DNA of 42,280 nt from Myxococcales bacterium (GTDB lineage: Bacteria > Myxococcota > UBA727 > JABDBI01), in the NCBI GenBank assembly GCA_947445025.1, contig CANFCB010000007.1, positions 1 to 42,280 on the forward strand, given 5' to 3'. Shown piece by piece: positions 27,177 through 35,901 of the stretch (the first letter of the stretch is position 1; each line of letters begins with the position of its first letter). Under the pieces are notes generated by a model that searched no databases, was not told the DNA's origin, and saw nothing but the letters and a program-made list of their open reading frames with translations. The position numbers and the translations under genes were made by a program.

Positions 27177-27377
27177 GTTTTTAGCCAAATCCTAGCGTGG
27201 TCAGGGACCGTATTGGCGTGAAGCGATAATTGGCGCTCGCCTAGTGCTCTTTTTTATGGTAGGTTGCAGGGCGCTTCAATGCGGTCTAAACAAAGAGATA
27301 AGTTTTTAAGCACAGCTGGATTTTCAATTTCTTGGCTAACATGTTCAGGTGCATGGCACAAGGAAAGGCGAGTATCG

Positions 27378-27866
27378 ATGGCGAAATACAATGTTGGCGA
27401 TAAAGTGGTCTATCCTGCTCATGGTGTTGCAGAGGTGATGAGTATTGAAAGCCGAGACATCGGCGGCAGTCGTCAAACTTTTTACGTGCTCAATATTTTA
27501 GAAAATAGTATGCGCGTTATGGTACCAACTGCCAACGTGGACCAAGTGGGCATGCGCGACATTGTCTCTTCCGATGAAGCCGATCGTGTTTTTGAAGTAT
27601 TAAAAAAGCGGGAAAAAATGGCGGAGTCCACAACCTGGAATCGCCGACACCGTGAATATATGGAAAAGATCAAAACCGGATCTGTTTTTGAAGTGGCCAA
27701 GGTTCTGCGCGATCTTTATGTGCTAAAAAGTGATAAAGAGTTAAGCTTTGGCGAGCGCAAAATGCTAGACACGGCAAAATCACTTTTGGTTCGAGAAATT
27801 AGTCTCTCCAAAGGGATTACCCAAGAAGAAGTAGAGACCAAATTCCGCACTATTTTTAGGTGTTAG
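27378..27866 (+). CDS. CarD/CdnL-family transcription regulator
   Basis: This 162-aa RNA-polymerase-binding protein stabilises open promoter complexes, especially at rRNA promoters. The N-terminal RNAP-interacting domain starts [17 protein letters not shown], a near-canonical CarD/CdnL/TRCF beginning. The C-terminal helical domain (~70-162) contains [16 protein letters not shown] and [17 protein letters not shown]. The size matches Myxococcus CdnL. I start it at ATG 27378 because family members begin there; the longer frame to 27264 adds 38 residues with no family resemblance. The 201 bases upstream (27177-27377) show no other gene. Its 3' end overlaps tatA by 11 bases. Confidence 0.93.
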   Translation: MAKYNVGDKVVYPAHGVAEVMSIESRDIGGSRQTFYVLNILENSMRVMVPTANVDQVGMRDIVSSDEADRVFEVLKKREKMAESTTWNRRHREYMEKIKTGSVFEVAKVLRDLYVLKSDKELSFGERKMLDTAKSLLVREISLSKGITQEEVETKFRTIFRC

Positions 27867-28080
27867 CACGCGTGGCAATTTTTTGTTCAGTGGTCATTTT
27901 TTGACCTTCTAATAAATTATTTTCATGGTTGGTATTTGTTTCTGGTTCTTTTAACGCTGTTTTAAAATTGCGAATGGCACTTCCTAAACCAATAGCTATT
28001 CCGGGAAGGCGTTTTCCTCCAAAGAGTAATAAGACAATGGCAAAAACCAACATCAATTCCCAAGGTCCGATTCCAAACAT
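27856..28080 (-). CDS. tatA: Sec-independent translocase subunit TatA
   Basis: The 74-aa protein is the pore-forming small subunit of the twin-arginine export system. It begins [20 protein letters not shown], a short TM helix with the conserved start, followed by the [21 protein letters not shown] amphipathic helix with the invariant FG-x(2)-(K/R)-LP motif and a polar tail. The start at 28080 has GGAG about 6 bases upstream; the longer frame is rejected. tatB and tatC are not adjacent. The gene is divergent from prmC. Confidence 0.93.
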   Translation of the reverse strand: MFGIGPWELMLVFAIVLLLFGGKRLPGIAIGLGSAIRNFKTALKEPETNTNHENNLLEGQKMTTEQKIATRANT

Positions 28081-28155
28081 AATAGCTCCCTGTTTATATA
28101 TAGGCAAACCTGGCGTGTTATTTTCCAAAATTCAACAGGGCATTTTGGTCACCTT

Positions 28156-29025
28156 GTGAAAAACATTCAAGAAGCCATGGTTGTGGGAAAAAAACATTTA
28201 GCACAAGCTGGTTGTGCTAGTCCTGCCTTAGATGTGGAAATTTTGCTATGCCATATTTTGAGGGTGGAACGATTGTTTTTGTACACGTGGCCTCACCATG
28301 CTCTGTCAAAAAATAATTTAGATGCTTTTGAATTGTGCCTGGGTCGCCGTGAAAGCGGAGAACCCATTGCTTACATTACTGGGTTAAAAGAATTTTATAA
28401 TCGTCAATTTAAAGTCAATCACGATGTTTTAATTCCAAGACCCGATACCGAAAAATTAATTGAAACTGCACTCTTGTTTTTACCTCTTGGAGCAAGCGCG
28501 TCTATCATTGATGTATGCACAGGATCTGGCTGCATTGCGATCACGTTGGCTTTAGAAAGGCCCGGAGCCTTTGTCATCGCGACCGACATTAGCCTGAAAG
28601 CCTTGAAAATTGCTGCGGACAATGTCGAATGTTATCAATTAGGTGAGCGTGTTTCTTTGAGGTCAGGAGATTTATTAGAATCTTGCCAAGATCTGCAAAA
28701 TGTGGACTTGATTGTCGCGAATCCTCCTTATATTAAAGCACAAGCAATGCCAAGCTTGATGCGTGACGTGTATGAATTTGAGCCCCATCTGGCCCTTTTA
28801 GGGGAGGGAGTTGATGGTTTGGCTCACCATAAGCGTATTATTGAGGCAGGTGCGCGTCTACTGAAGCCGGGTGGGCGTTTTATTTTAGAAATTGGTTATG
28901 ATCAAAAATCAGATGTTGAGATGTGGGCCTTTGACAAGCTGCTGCCACCTCGCTTTATTAGAGACGATGCAGATCACATTCGACTTATAGTTTATGAAAA
29001 GCCGGGAGTTTTTTTAAATGGATAA
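28156..29025 (+). CDS. prmC: Peptide chain release factor N5-glutamine methyltransferase
   Basis: PrmC methylates the GGQ glutamine of RF1 and RF2 with S-adenosylmethionine. The 289-aa protein has an N-terminal helical substrate domain (~1-80) with GEPIAYITGLKEFY, then the SAM domain with IPRPDTEKLIE, DVCTGSGCIAITLA and the catalytic NPPY (about 189-192). The start is GTG 28156. The last 8 bases overlap the murA start. Confidence 0.95.
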   Translation: MKNIQEAMVVGKKHLAQAGCASPALDVEILLCHILRVERLFLYTWPHHALSKNNLDAFELCLGRRESGEPIAYITGLKEFYNRQFKVNHDVLIPRPDTEKLIETALLFLPLGASASIIDVCTGSGCIAITLALERPGAFVIATDISLKALKIAADNVECYQLGERVSLRSGDLLESCQDLQNVDLIVANPPYIKAQAMPSLMRDVYEFEPHLALLGEGVDGLAHHKRIIEAGARLLKPGGRFILEIGYDQKSDVEMWAFDKLLPPRFIRDDADHIRLIVYEKPGVFLNG

Positions 29026-30304
29026 ATTAGTAATTGAAGGTGGTTTTCGCCTAAGCGGCGATGTTCAAATTTCTGGAAGTAAGAACGCGTCTTTGCCAGT
29101 TTTGGCTGCGACATTGCTGACTGAGGAACAAAGTTTTATTCAAAACGTCCCCAGTTTAGACGATATTCGTACTATGTCGACTTTATTTCAGCACTTGGGC
29201 GTAAACGTCCAAACTAATGGCGATGAATTAATAATCGATGCACGTCATATTTCCACTGTAGAAGCGACCTATGATATTGTCCGCAAAATGCGGGCTTCGG
29301 TTTTGGTGCTGGGGCCTTTGGTTGCTCGTTTTGGTCGGGCTCGTGTTTCGTTGCCTGGTGGATGCGCAATTGGGGCAAGGCCTATCGATATTCATCTTAA
29401 AGGACTGGAAGCAATGGGTGCTCACGTTTTACTGGAGCACGGATATGTCGATGTGACGGCGCCTGCGGGTGGTCTTCGGGGCGCGCGCATTATTTTTGAT
29501 TTGCCCAGCGTTACTGGTACTGAAAATTTAATGATGGCAGCAAGCTTAGCCCGGGGCGATACCACCATTGAAAACGCTGCGCAGGAACCAGAGATTGTTG
29601 AGTTAGCTGAAGCCTTGACCTCGATGGGCGTAAAAATTTCTGGCGCCGGTACTGATAGAATTCAAATAGAAGGACAAGAGTGTTTGGGGCCTTTGCTGCA
29701 CACTGTAGGCCCCGATCGCATCGAGTCGGGTACTTTTGTGGCCATGGCGGCGATCACACAAGGTGATGTGGTTTTAAAAAGAGTGCGCGCTGATCATTTA
29801 CGTTCGACCATTGCTCAGTTTATGAAAGCAGGCTGTGAAATAACCGAATTAAGATCGGGAATAAAAGATGAGAAGTACTGTGATCTACGAGTCATTGGTC
29901 CTAATCAATTGCGCGCACTCGATGTGAGCACAGCGCCGTACCCTGGTTTTGCTACCGATATGCAAGCGCAGCTTTTAGCTTGTATGGCTGCAGCAGAAGG
30001 AACAAGCCACATCGAGGAAACTATTTTTGAAAATCGCTTTATGCATGTCCTGGAATTGTTGCGCATGGGGGCCGATATCTCGATGCATGGCAATCTGGCG
30101 GTGGTGAAGGGCGTTAAACATTTAAGTGGTGCACCAGTCATGGCGACGGATTTACGCGCCTCAGCCAGTCTGGTAATTGCTGCTTTAAAGGCGCAAGGCA
30201 TTAGTGAAATTTTGCGAATTTATCATCTAGATCGTGGCTATGTGAAACTAGAAGACAAACTAACCGGTTTAGGTGCACGGATTCATCGCGTAACCCAAAA
30301 ATAA
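29018..30304 (+). CDS. murA: UDP-N-acetylglucosamine 1-carboxyvinyltransferase
   Basis: This enzyme carries out the first committed step of peptidoglycan synthesis, transferring enolpyruvate from PEP to UDP-GlcNAc. The 428-aa protein is full length. It has GSKNASLPVLAATLL at the N-terminus and the loop PGGCAIGARPIDIHLKGLEAMGA with the catalytic Cys (residue 116), the residue attacked by fosfomycin. PYPGFATDMQAQ and the C-terminal DRGYVKLEDKLTGLGARI are also present. The start overlaps prmC by 8 bases. Confidence 0.97.
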   Translation: MDKLVIEGGFRLSGDVQISGSKNASLPVLAATLLTEEQSFIQNVPSLDDIRTMSTLFQHLGVNVQTNGDELIIDARHISTVEATYDIVRKMRASVLVLGPLVARFGRARVSLPGGCAIGARPIDIHLKGLEAMGAHVLLEHGYVDVTAPAGGLRGARIIFDLPSVTGTENLMMAASLARGDTTIENAAQEPEIVELAEALTSMGVKISGAGTDRIQIEGQECLGPLLHTVGPDRIESGTFVAMAAITQGDVVLKRVRADHLRSTIAQFMKAGCEITELRSGIKDEKYCDLRVIGPNQLRALDVSTAPYPGFATDMQAQLLACMAAAEGTSHIEETIFENRFMHVLELLRMGADISMHGNLAVVKGVKHLSGAPVMATDLRASASLVIAALKAQGISEILRIYHLDRGYVKLEDKLTGLGARIHRVTQK

Positions 30305-30328
30305 TCTGCTTAAAAAAAGGTAAAACAC

Positions 30329-30793
30329 ATGACATCACTTCAAGAAAAGATAAACAATGACTGGAAAGAAGCCATGAAGCTACGTGATCCCAAGAAGGAT
30401 ACACTGGTCTTAATGAAAAACGAGCTTAAAAATCGAGCGATTCTCGATAGAAGCGACAGTCACACAACGTCAATTGATGATGAAGCCGCTGTGGAAGTTT
30501 TCAGGAAAATGGCAAAACAACGTCATGAATCCATCCGATCATTTCAAGCTGGTAATCGCGAGGACTTGGTCAAAAAAGAAGCAATTGAACTGGCTATTAT
30601 TGAGTCATATTTGCCCATGCAATTGACCGATGATGAGATAAAAATCTTGGTTCAAGCAGTGGTGTCAGAACTGCAAGCAACTTCGATCAAAGATATCGGC
30701 AAAATCCTGGGAGCTTGTATAGCACGGGCCCAAGGCAAGGCCGACGGAAATCGCATTCAGGCTGTAGTTAAACAGGTTTTAGAAACCATATAG
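30329..30793 (+). CDS. GatB/YqeY domain-containing protein
   Basis: The 154-aa YqeY-family protein has the N-terminal helix ITSLQEKINNDWKEAMKLRDPKK, RKMAKQRHESIRSFQAGNREDLVKKE and IIESYLPMQLTDDEI, then a C-terminal helical domain shared with GatB/GatE (DIGKILGACIARAQGKADGNRIQAVVKQVL). The function is not settled; the fold suggests tRNA or amidotransferase-related binding. It sits directly before dnaG, a common place for yqeY, with rpsU missing between. Confidence 0.92.
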   Translation: MTSLQEKINNDWKEAMKLRDPKKDTLVLMKNELKNRAILDRSDSHTTSIDDEAAVEVFRKMAKQRHESIRSFQAGNREDLVKKEAIELAIIESYLPMQLTDDEIKILVQAVVSELQATSIKDIGKILGACIARAQGKADGNRIQAVVKQVLETI

Positions 30794-30809
30794 GGAATCT
30801 GTAGAGGCT

Positions 30810-32720
30810 ATGAAATTCGAAGCAGCTGTTCTTGAAATTAAAAGACGTGTCGATATTGTTCGCGCTATCGGGCAGTATGTGCCTTTGAAAAAAGCGGGCA
30901 ACAGCTGGACCGGACTTTGTCCATTTCATGGGGAAAAATCCCCCTCGTTTCATGTTCGTCCCGACCAAGGCTATTTTAAATGCTTTGGATGCGACGCGGC
31001 GGGGGATATCTTTACTTTTTTAGAAAAGCAAACCGGGCAGCTTTTTAAAGATATTGTTCAGCAGCTTGCGCAAGAAGTTGGTGTACAAATCGACGTGACT
31101 TTTGATGCCAATCAAGAGAAAAAACACCAACACCATGCTGCTTTATTAAAGTGTCTACTGGCTGTACAAGCATATTTTCAGGCGGCATTCTTATCTCATC
31201 CAACTAAATTGCCGCTTGGCTATTTGACTGAAGAAAGAAAATTAACAACTAATTTAATTCAAGCGCTGCAATTGGGGTTTGGGGGCGGTAACGATCAGGA
31301 TCTCGTCGATTTTTTGAAAGAAAAACAAGTTTCTTTAGAGGATGCCGTCGAGTTAGGAATGCTTCGAGAAAACTCTTATGGATTTCAGTCTTTTTTCCGG
31401 AGTCGCATTACCGTCCCCATATTAAATCACAAAGGACAGTTGGTCGGCTTTGGGGGACGCGCCTTTGGCCGGGGTGCTGAAAATCTACCTAAATATATCA
31501 ACAGCAAAGCAAGTTCCGTTTATGATAAAGGGGCGGTGCTTTATGGACTTTTTGAATCGCTGCCGCTGCTAAGACAAAAAAAGACAATTGTGGTTGCCGA
31601 AGGCTACTTTGATGTCATTGCCGTCAGAAGTGCTGGTTTTGCTGCGGTATCTCCTTGTGGAACAAGCTTGACTGAAGAACATATCAAATTGTTAGAGCGC
31701 TATAGTAAAGACGTTATTTTATGTTTGGATCAAGATGAAGCAGGCAAAAAAGCCCATCAAAAAATATTGAAAATGTTACTGCATGCCGGATTCCAAGTAC
31801 GCACCGCTTTGATGACAGAAAAAGATCCCGATACTTTATATCGAGCAGGGCATTTGCCTCACTTAAAAGAAATCTTGGCGAGCGCCCCCAACGCCGTGGA
31901 AGTATTAATTCGCGAGGCCAAAGCTCAGGGCAACCATGGCGTCACTGAGCGTATTGCCGCAATTACGGCCTTGATCCCTTTTTTGGGCGCCTCGCCCATT
32001 CCTTTGATCAATCATCAATACATTAGGCTTGCGGCGCAAATTTTAAGTGAGGATGAAACCGCACTGCTAAAAGAAGTGAGCAAGATAAACCAGGCGATGA
32101 TCCCCCCGAAGCCAGCTGCTTATTTAAGGCAGCCCGCCAAACCAACATTTTTATCAAAAATACCTCCTGCAAGCAGCCAGCCTGATTGGCGTGCCGCAGA
32201 AAAATTATTTGTAAGAGCTATTTTCGAACATCCTGAAGTGATGCTTAACAATAAAGATTATACTCCTGCAGATTTGAACGAGGAGCTAACTGCGTTTTTA
32301 TTAGATCTGCAAAAAAAACATGCTGAAAATCCCGAGAAGCCGCCTCGGGAGATTTTACAAAGTATTTCCGTGACACCTGGAACAATTCTGGTGTCGGTTT
32401 TGTTAGAGTCGGTAAAAATCAAAACCAGGATGACCATAGAGGAGGCGCAAAAAATTTTTGAAGGAACAGTGAAAAGACATGAACAAAAAAAACAGCGTCA
32501 AATCATTCAAAAAAATCAAGCAGCATTGGCTTTGGCGGAAGAAAAAAGAGATTTTGCTCTTGTAAAACAACTGCTTTTGCAGCAAACAGAGACATTAAGA
32601 GAGCACAAGAAATTGTCTGCGCAGCCAAGTGACCTGCTAAAGCCTTCTTTAAAAACAGCAGAAAAGCCTACGGTGCAAATTTTTGCAGAAGATTTAAAAG
32701 AGGATGAGGGATGGACTTGA
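30810..32720 (+). CDS. dnaG: DNA primase
   Basis: DnaG makes RNA primers at the replication fork. The 636-aa protein has the N-terminal CHCC zinc site (Cys37, His40, Cys58, Cys61 in CPFHGEK...YFKCFGC), the RNA polymerase domain with GRITVPILNH-like and VGFGGRAFG segments (here RSRITVPILNHKGQLVGFGG), and the Toprim domain with VVAEGYFDVIA and LCLDQDEAG. A C-terminal helical DnaB-binding region occupies ~440-636 and is Lys/Gln-rich. It starts 16 bases after yqeY and precedes rpoD by 200 bases. Confidence 0.96.
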   Translation: MKFEAAVLEIKRRVDIVRAIGQYVPLKKAGNSWTGLCPFHGEKSPSFHVRPDQGYFKCFGCDAAGDIFTFLEKQTGQLFKDIVQQLAQEVGVQIDVTFDANQEKKHQHHAALLKCLLAVQAYFQAAFLSHPTKLPLGYLTEERKLTTNLIQALQLGFGGGNDQDLVDFLKEKQVSLEDAVELGMLRENSYGFQSFFRSRITVPILNHKGQLVGFGGRAFGRGAENLPKYINSKASSVYDKGAVLYGLFESLPLLRQKKTIVVAEGYFDVIAVRSAGFAAVSPCGTSLTEEHIKLLERYSKDVILCLDQDEAGKKAHQKILKMLLHAGFQVRTALMTEKDPDTLYRAGHLPHLKEILASAPNAVEVLIREAKAQGNHGVTERIAAITALIPFLGASPIPLINHQYIRLAAQILSEDETALLKEVSKINQAMIPPKPAAYLRQPAKPTFLSKIPPASSQPDWRAAEKLFVRAIFEHPEVMLNNKDYTPADLNEELTAFLLDLQKKHAENPEKPPREILQSISVTPGTILVSVLLESVKIKTRMTIEEAQKIFEGTVKRHEQKKQRQIIQKNQAALALAEEKRDFALVKQLLLQQTETLREHKKLSAQPSDLLKPSLKTAEKPTVQIFAEDLKEDEGWT

Positions 32721-32870
32721 ATATAAATCAATTTTGAGCTACACAACTTGGCATCGCATTTGTAAATAAAATTGAAAGCAAACTACCAATAATTATGGAC
32801 TGCAGATAGACTACTCAAAAAGTTTGAGCGAACGTTTTGCCCTTCAGGAGCATCAAAGAGCTCGTAGGAT

Positions 32871-32900
32871 TTGACAGCTTTTAACACTATAATTTAGATT
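32871..32900 (+). promoter_or_regulatory. Candidate promoter upstream of rpoD
   Basis: A perfect TTGACA (32871-32876) is followed 18 bases later by TAGATT, a 4 of 6 match to the -10 consensus, 20 bases before the rpoD ATG. A perfect TATAAT at 32888-32893 is also present but lies only 11 bases from TTGACA. A housekeeping promoter here is plausible but not certain. The rest of the 200-base dnaG-rpoD gap shows nothing else. Confidence 0.3.
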
Positions 32901-32920
32901 AACTTGGAAAAATTGCAGCT

Positions 32921-34969
32921 ATGACACGTTTCACTAAATCAGCGAAGGCAACACCTGTTGTTATGAAAAATAAATTAAAAAATTCTCCCAAAGAAAAGAA
33001 AACCAAGAAGCAAAATGTGACTATGTCTGAGGAAGTTTTATTTGAAGAAAGCGCAGAATCTGATGTGCTGGAAAATGATTTAGGTGAAGATTTTTCAGAT
33101 GATTTAGATGAAAATTCTTTTGTTGCAGAAAAAGAATTTGCAGCGGTAACTCTTCGTAAAGCTTTACCAGAAAGAAAAGAGATCCATCGCCTAATCGCAA
33201 AGGGCAAAGATAAGGGTTTTTTAACCTATGACGAGATCAATGATGGCTTAGGACCAGACATTGCGCGTGTGGAAGACCTAGAGAACGTCTTGGCACTCAT
33301 GCTTGAAAAAGGCCTTGAAATTGTTGATGACATTGCCAAGTCTTTAGCAGACGGCTTGCCCGATAAAGAAGAAAGTGATGAATTTTTAGGAGAGGCAGAG
33401 GTCGATACCGGCGCCGATATTAACGAATTCAATAAGGGCAACGATCCAGTTCGGTTGTACCTGCGTAAAATGGGCTCGGTCAATTTGCTTACCCGCGATG
33501 GCGAAGTTGAAATTGCCAAACGCATCGAAGAAGGCGAAATCGAAGTCCTAGATGCCGTGCTGGTCACTGCTATTTGCTTAAGCGAGATATTGGAACTGGG
33601 CGATAAACTTAAAAAAGGCAAAATCCGCGTTAAGGAAATTGTAAAAGAAAATGAGCCGGGCGAAGACGGACAGACCATCGAGTTTGATGAACCTAAAGTC
33701 ACGGAGCGTGCTCTTAAAATTGTGGCAGAGTTGGCTATTTTAAGAACGTTATTGCAAGATCAACAACGAGGCCTTGATGCTGCTGAAGAAGGTGGTCGCG
33801 CTGGAAAAGTCATGGAGCATGAGGAGCGCATAGCGGAACTTCAGTCTGAAGTGATCACTTTGCTTAGAGATCTAAAAATCAATAAACGTCAAATTGATCG
33901 AATTGTGCAGCGCATTAAAGTTTTGGTTCGCCGCGTCAATAAAGTTGAATTTGAACTGGCTAACATTGAAAGACGCGTAAATCGTGGATCTCACATCGTA
34001 TTGCGCGAAATTCGCTCATGTCAAAATCAGTCGGATAAGATGCAAGGTTTGGCGAAAAAATGGGCCATTACCATCGAGATGTTACAAGAGTGGTATCGCA
34101 CCATTGTGATGGCAGTGCATCGTGTCAGACGTGTTCAGGAAGAAGCACAAGTTCCTATTGCTCTTTTGCGTGAGACCTACCGGTTCATTCAAAAAGGGGA
34201 GCGCAAAGCGAACCGCGGCAAAGAACAATTGGTTGAGGCCAATTTGCGTTTGGTGGTATCGATTGCCAAAAAATATACCAATCGTGGCCTGCAGTTTTTA
34301 GATCTCATTCAAGAAGGCAACATTGGCCTTATGAAGGCTGTTGATAAGTTTGAATACAAGCGCGGTTATAAATTTTCAACGTACGCTACTTGGTGGATCA
34401 GGCAAGCAATCACAAGAGCAATTGCTGATCAAGCCAGAACCATTCGTATTCCTGTGCACATGATTGAGACCATTAATAAACTTGTACGTACCAGTCGATA
34501 CTTAATTCAAGAGTTAGGTAGAGAACCAACCCCTGAAGAAATTTCAGAGAAAATGGAAATGCCCGTCGATAAAGTACGCAAGGTGCTTAAGATTGCGAAA
34601 GAGCCTATCTCGCTGGAAACGCCGATTGGAGATGAAGACGACGGCGGCAGCTCTTTGGGTGATTTTATCGAAGATCGAGGCGCTATCAATCCTTCTAACG
34701 CCGTTATGCTCATGAATTTGAGTGAGCAAACACGTAAAGTTTTGGCCACGTTAACGCCACGCGAAGAAAAAGTATTGCGAATGCGTTTTGGCATTGGCGA
34801 GCGCTCAGATCACACTTTGGAAGAAGTGGGACAGGATTTTGAAGTGACTAGGGAGAGAATTCGGCAGATTGAGGCCAAGGCTTTACGTAAATTAAGGCAT
34901 CCTTCTCGCGCCAAAAAACTTTTTGCTTTTTCTGCTCCAGCAGAAAATATGCCAAAAGCGGATCGTTAA
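32921..34969 (+). CDS. rpoD: RNA polymerase primary sigma factor RpoD (sigma-70)
   Basis: This is the housekeeping sigma factor (682 aa). A basic, acidic-patched N-terminus of ~90 residues is followed by region 1.1 ([22 protein letters not shown]), region 1.2 ([32 protein letters not shown]), a non-conserved helical insert, region 2 ([31 protein letters not shown], then [19 protein letters not shown]), region 3, and region 4 ([17 protein letters not shown], then [19 protein letters not shown]). The start is ATG 32921 with no strong ribosome binding site; the internal ATG after KATPVV is possible. The dnaG-rpoD order is the classical macromolecular synthesis operon. Confidence 0.97.
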   Translation: MTRFTKSAKATPVVMKNKLKNSPKEKKTKKQNVTMSEEVLFEESAESDVLENDLGEDFSDDLDENSFVAEKEFAAVTLRKALPERKEIHRLIAKGKDKGFLTYDEINDGLGPDIARVEDLENVLALMLEKGLEIVDDIAKSLADGLPDKEESDEFLGEAEVDTGADINEFNKGNDPVRLYLRKMGSVNLLTRDGEVEIAKRIEEGEIEVLDAVLVTAICLSEILELGDKLKKGKIRVKEIVKENEPGEDGQTIEFDEPKVTERALKIVAELAILRTLLQDQQRGLDAAEEGGRAGKVMEHEERIAELQSEVITLLRDLKINKRQIDRIVQRIKVLVRRVNKVEFELANIERRVNRGSHIVLREIRSCQNQSDKMQGLAKKWAITIEMLQEWYRTIVMAVHRVRRVQEEAQVPIALLRETYRFIQKGERKANRGKEQLVEANLRLVVSIAKKYTNRGLQFLDLIQEGNIGLMKAVDKFEYKRGYKFSTYATWWIRQAITRAIADQARTIRIPVHMIETINKLVRTSRYLIQELGREPTPEEISEKMEMPVDKVRKVLKIAKEPISLETPIGDEDDGGSSLGDFIEDRGAINPSNAVMLMNLSEQTRKVLATLTPREEKVLRMRFGIGERSDHTLEEVGQDFEVTRERIRQIEAKALRKLRHPSRAKKLFAFSAPAENMPKADR

Positions 34970-35020
34970 TAAGTATTTTTTCCTTAACGTCTCTTGTGTT
35001 TCTTTAAATAGCCATTCAGA

Positions 35021-35143
35021 CTCTCATTTCTTATGTGGGCCCGTAGCTCAGCGGTAGAGCATTCGGCTCATAACCGACAGCGCGCAGGTTCGAATCCCGC
35101 CGGGCCCACCACATAATGTTGCTTTATAAAAAAGAAATGAGAG
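35021..35143. repeat. 12-base perfect inverted repeat framing the tRNA gene
   Basis: CTCTCATTTCTT at 35021-35032 is exactly complementary to AAGAAATGAGAG at 35132-35143. Inside it, TTATGTG at 35031-35037 pairs with CACATAA at 35110-35116, so the acceptor stem of the tRNA can extend into both flanks. The right arm covers the region just before the start of the next protein gene. Confidence 0.85.
35037..35111 (+). tRNA. tRNA with CAU anticodon (probably elongator tRNA-Met)
   Basis: The cloverleaf reads: acceptor GGGCCCG/CGGGCCC (7 bp, all paired), T8 A9, D stem GCTC/GAGC, anticodon loop CTCATAA (anticodon CAT), T loop TTCGAAT, discriminator A and an encoded CCA (35109-35111). A paired first base pair and the lack of the GGG/CCC anticodon-stem run argue against the initiator. 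CAU could also be tRNA-Ile2, which the sequence alone does not exclude. Two mismatches are visible: T-C at the outermost anticodon-stem pair and A-C in the middle of the T stem. Confidence 0.92.
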
Positions 35144-35149
35144 TTGTGG

Positions 35150-35887
35150 ATGAGTGTTCGTGACCAATTGGTACAATTAGCAGAATTAGGCTTAACAGAT
35201 CAAAACATCAAAGAACTGCTAACTAAGCAAAGGCAATTGTCGCAAAAAGCCAAAGAAACACAAGCAAAGACAGAGACTTTACTTGAAGAAGGCAAAGCTC
35301 TCGATGCCAAAAACAATGATTTAGTTCTGCAAAAAAGAAAGCTTGATAGCGATTTGCAAACTGAAAAAGCTAATTTGCGAAAATGGGAAGCACGAGCAGA
35401 AAAAATTCGCGGCGACAGAGAATATACCGCTTTAATATCTGAAATCGGCTCATTGAAAAAAAATATTTTTCATATTGAAAATAAAACACTTGAGCTGATG
35501 CAAGAGCAGGAAGATTTAGACAAAAAATGGAACGATGTTAAAAAATCATCTTCCAAATTAGCAAAGCGCTTAGAAGACGAGTGGGACTTCGTCAAAGATG
35601 ACTTGGCTCAAATCGAAAGCCAAATGACCGATTGTGCAAGTGCCCGATTGAAGTTGACAGAAAAAGTTCCTGCGGTTTTGCTGAAACGTTATGAACAAAT
35701 CGCTGTTAAAAGGGCAGGGCTTGGCGTTGCTTTAGTGAAAAATCAAGTGTGTCAAGCTTGCAGTCGTATGATTCCTCCTGAATTGTTTTTACGTGTCGCT
35801 AAATGTGAAATTTTAGAGCAGTGCCCATCTTGTCAACGTATTCTAGTTACCGAAGAAATGTCTTACGCTTGGGTTGTTCATAAATAA
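35150..35887 (+). CDS. Coiled-coil protein with C-terminal C4 zinc ribbon (CT398/zf-RING_7 family)
   Basis: The 245-aa protein has a long antiparallel coiled coil (~10-180, rich in Lys, Glu, Gln and Leu) followed by a zinc ribbon with two CxxC pairs, CQAC and CPSC, about 20 residues apart. This matches the COG1579 family, whose chlamydial member CT398 has been linked to sigma-54 and type III secretion ATPase components. The function here is unproven. The start is ATG 35150 (MSVRDQLVQLAELG); a TTG at 35144 is less likely. Its upstream region contains the right arm of the tRNA-flanking inverted repeat. Confidence 0.85.
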   Translation: MSVRDQLVQLAELGLTDQNIKELLTKQRQLSQKAKETQAKTETLLEEGKALDAKNNDLVLQKRKLDSDLQTEKANLRKWEARAEKIRGDREYTALISEIGSLKKNIFHIENKTLELMQEQEDLDKKWNDVKKSSSKLAKRLEDEWDFVKDDLAQIESQMTDCASARLKLTEKVPAVLLKRYEQIAVKRAGLGVALVKNQVCQACSRMIPPELFLRVAKCEILEQCPSCQRILVTEEMSYAWVVHK

Positions 35888-35901
35888 TTTGAGGTGTCTC
35901 G

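Noticed and set aside
32871-32893. TTGACA with TATAAT as a consensus promoter before rpoD
   Set aside because: The two boxes are only 11 bases apart, too close for sigma-70; the 18-base pairing with TAGATT is reported instead at low confidence.
33226-33702. Antisense open frame of 158 codons within rpoD
   Set aside because: The serine-rich low-complexity translation is a codon-bias shadow of the acidic and lysine-rich sense strand; similar shadows inside clpB, sctV and trkH were rejected for the same reason.
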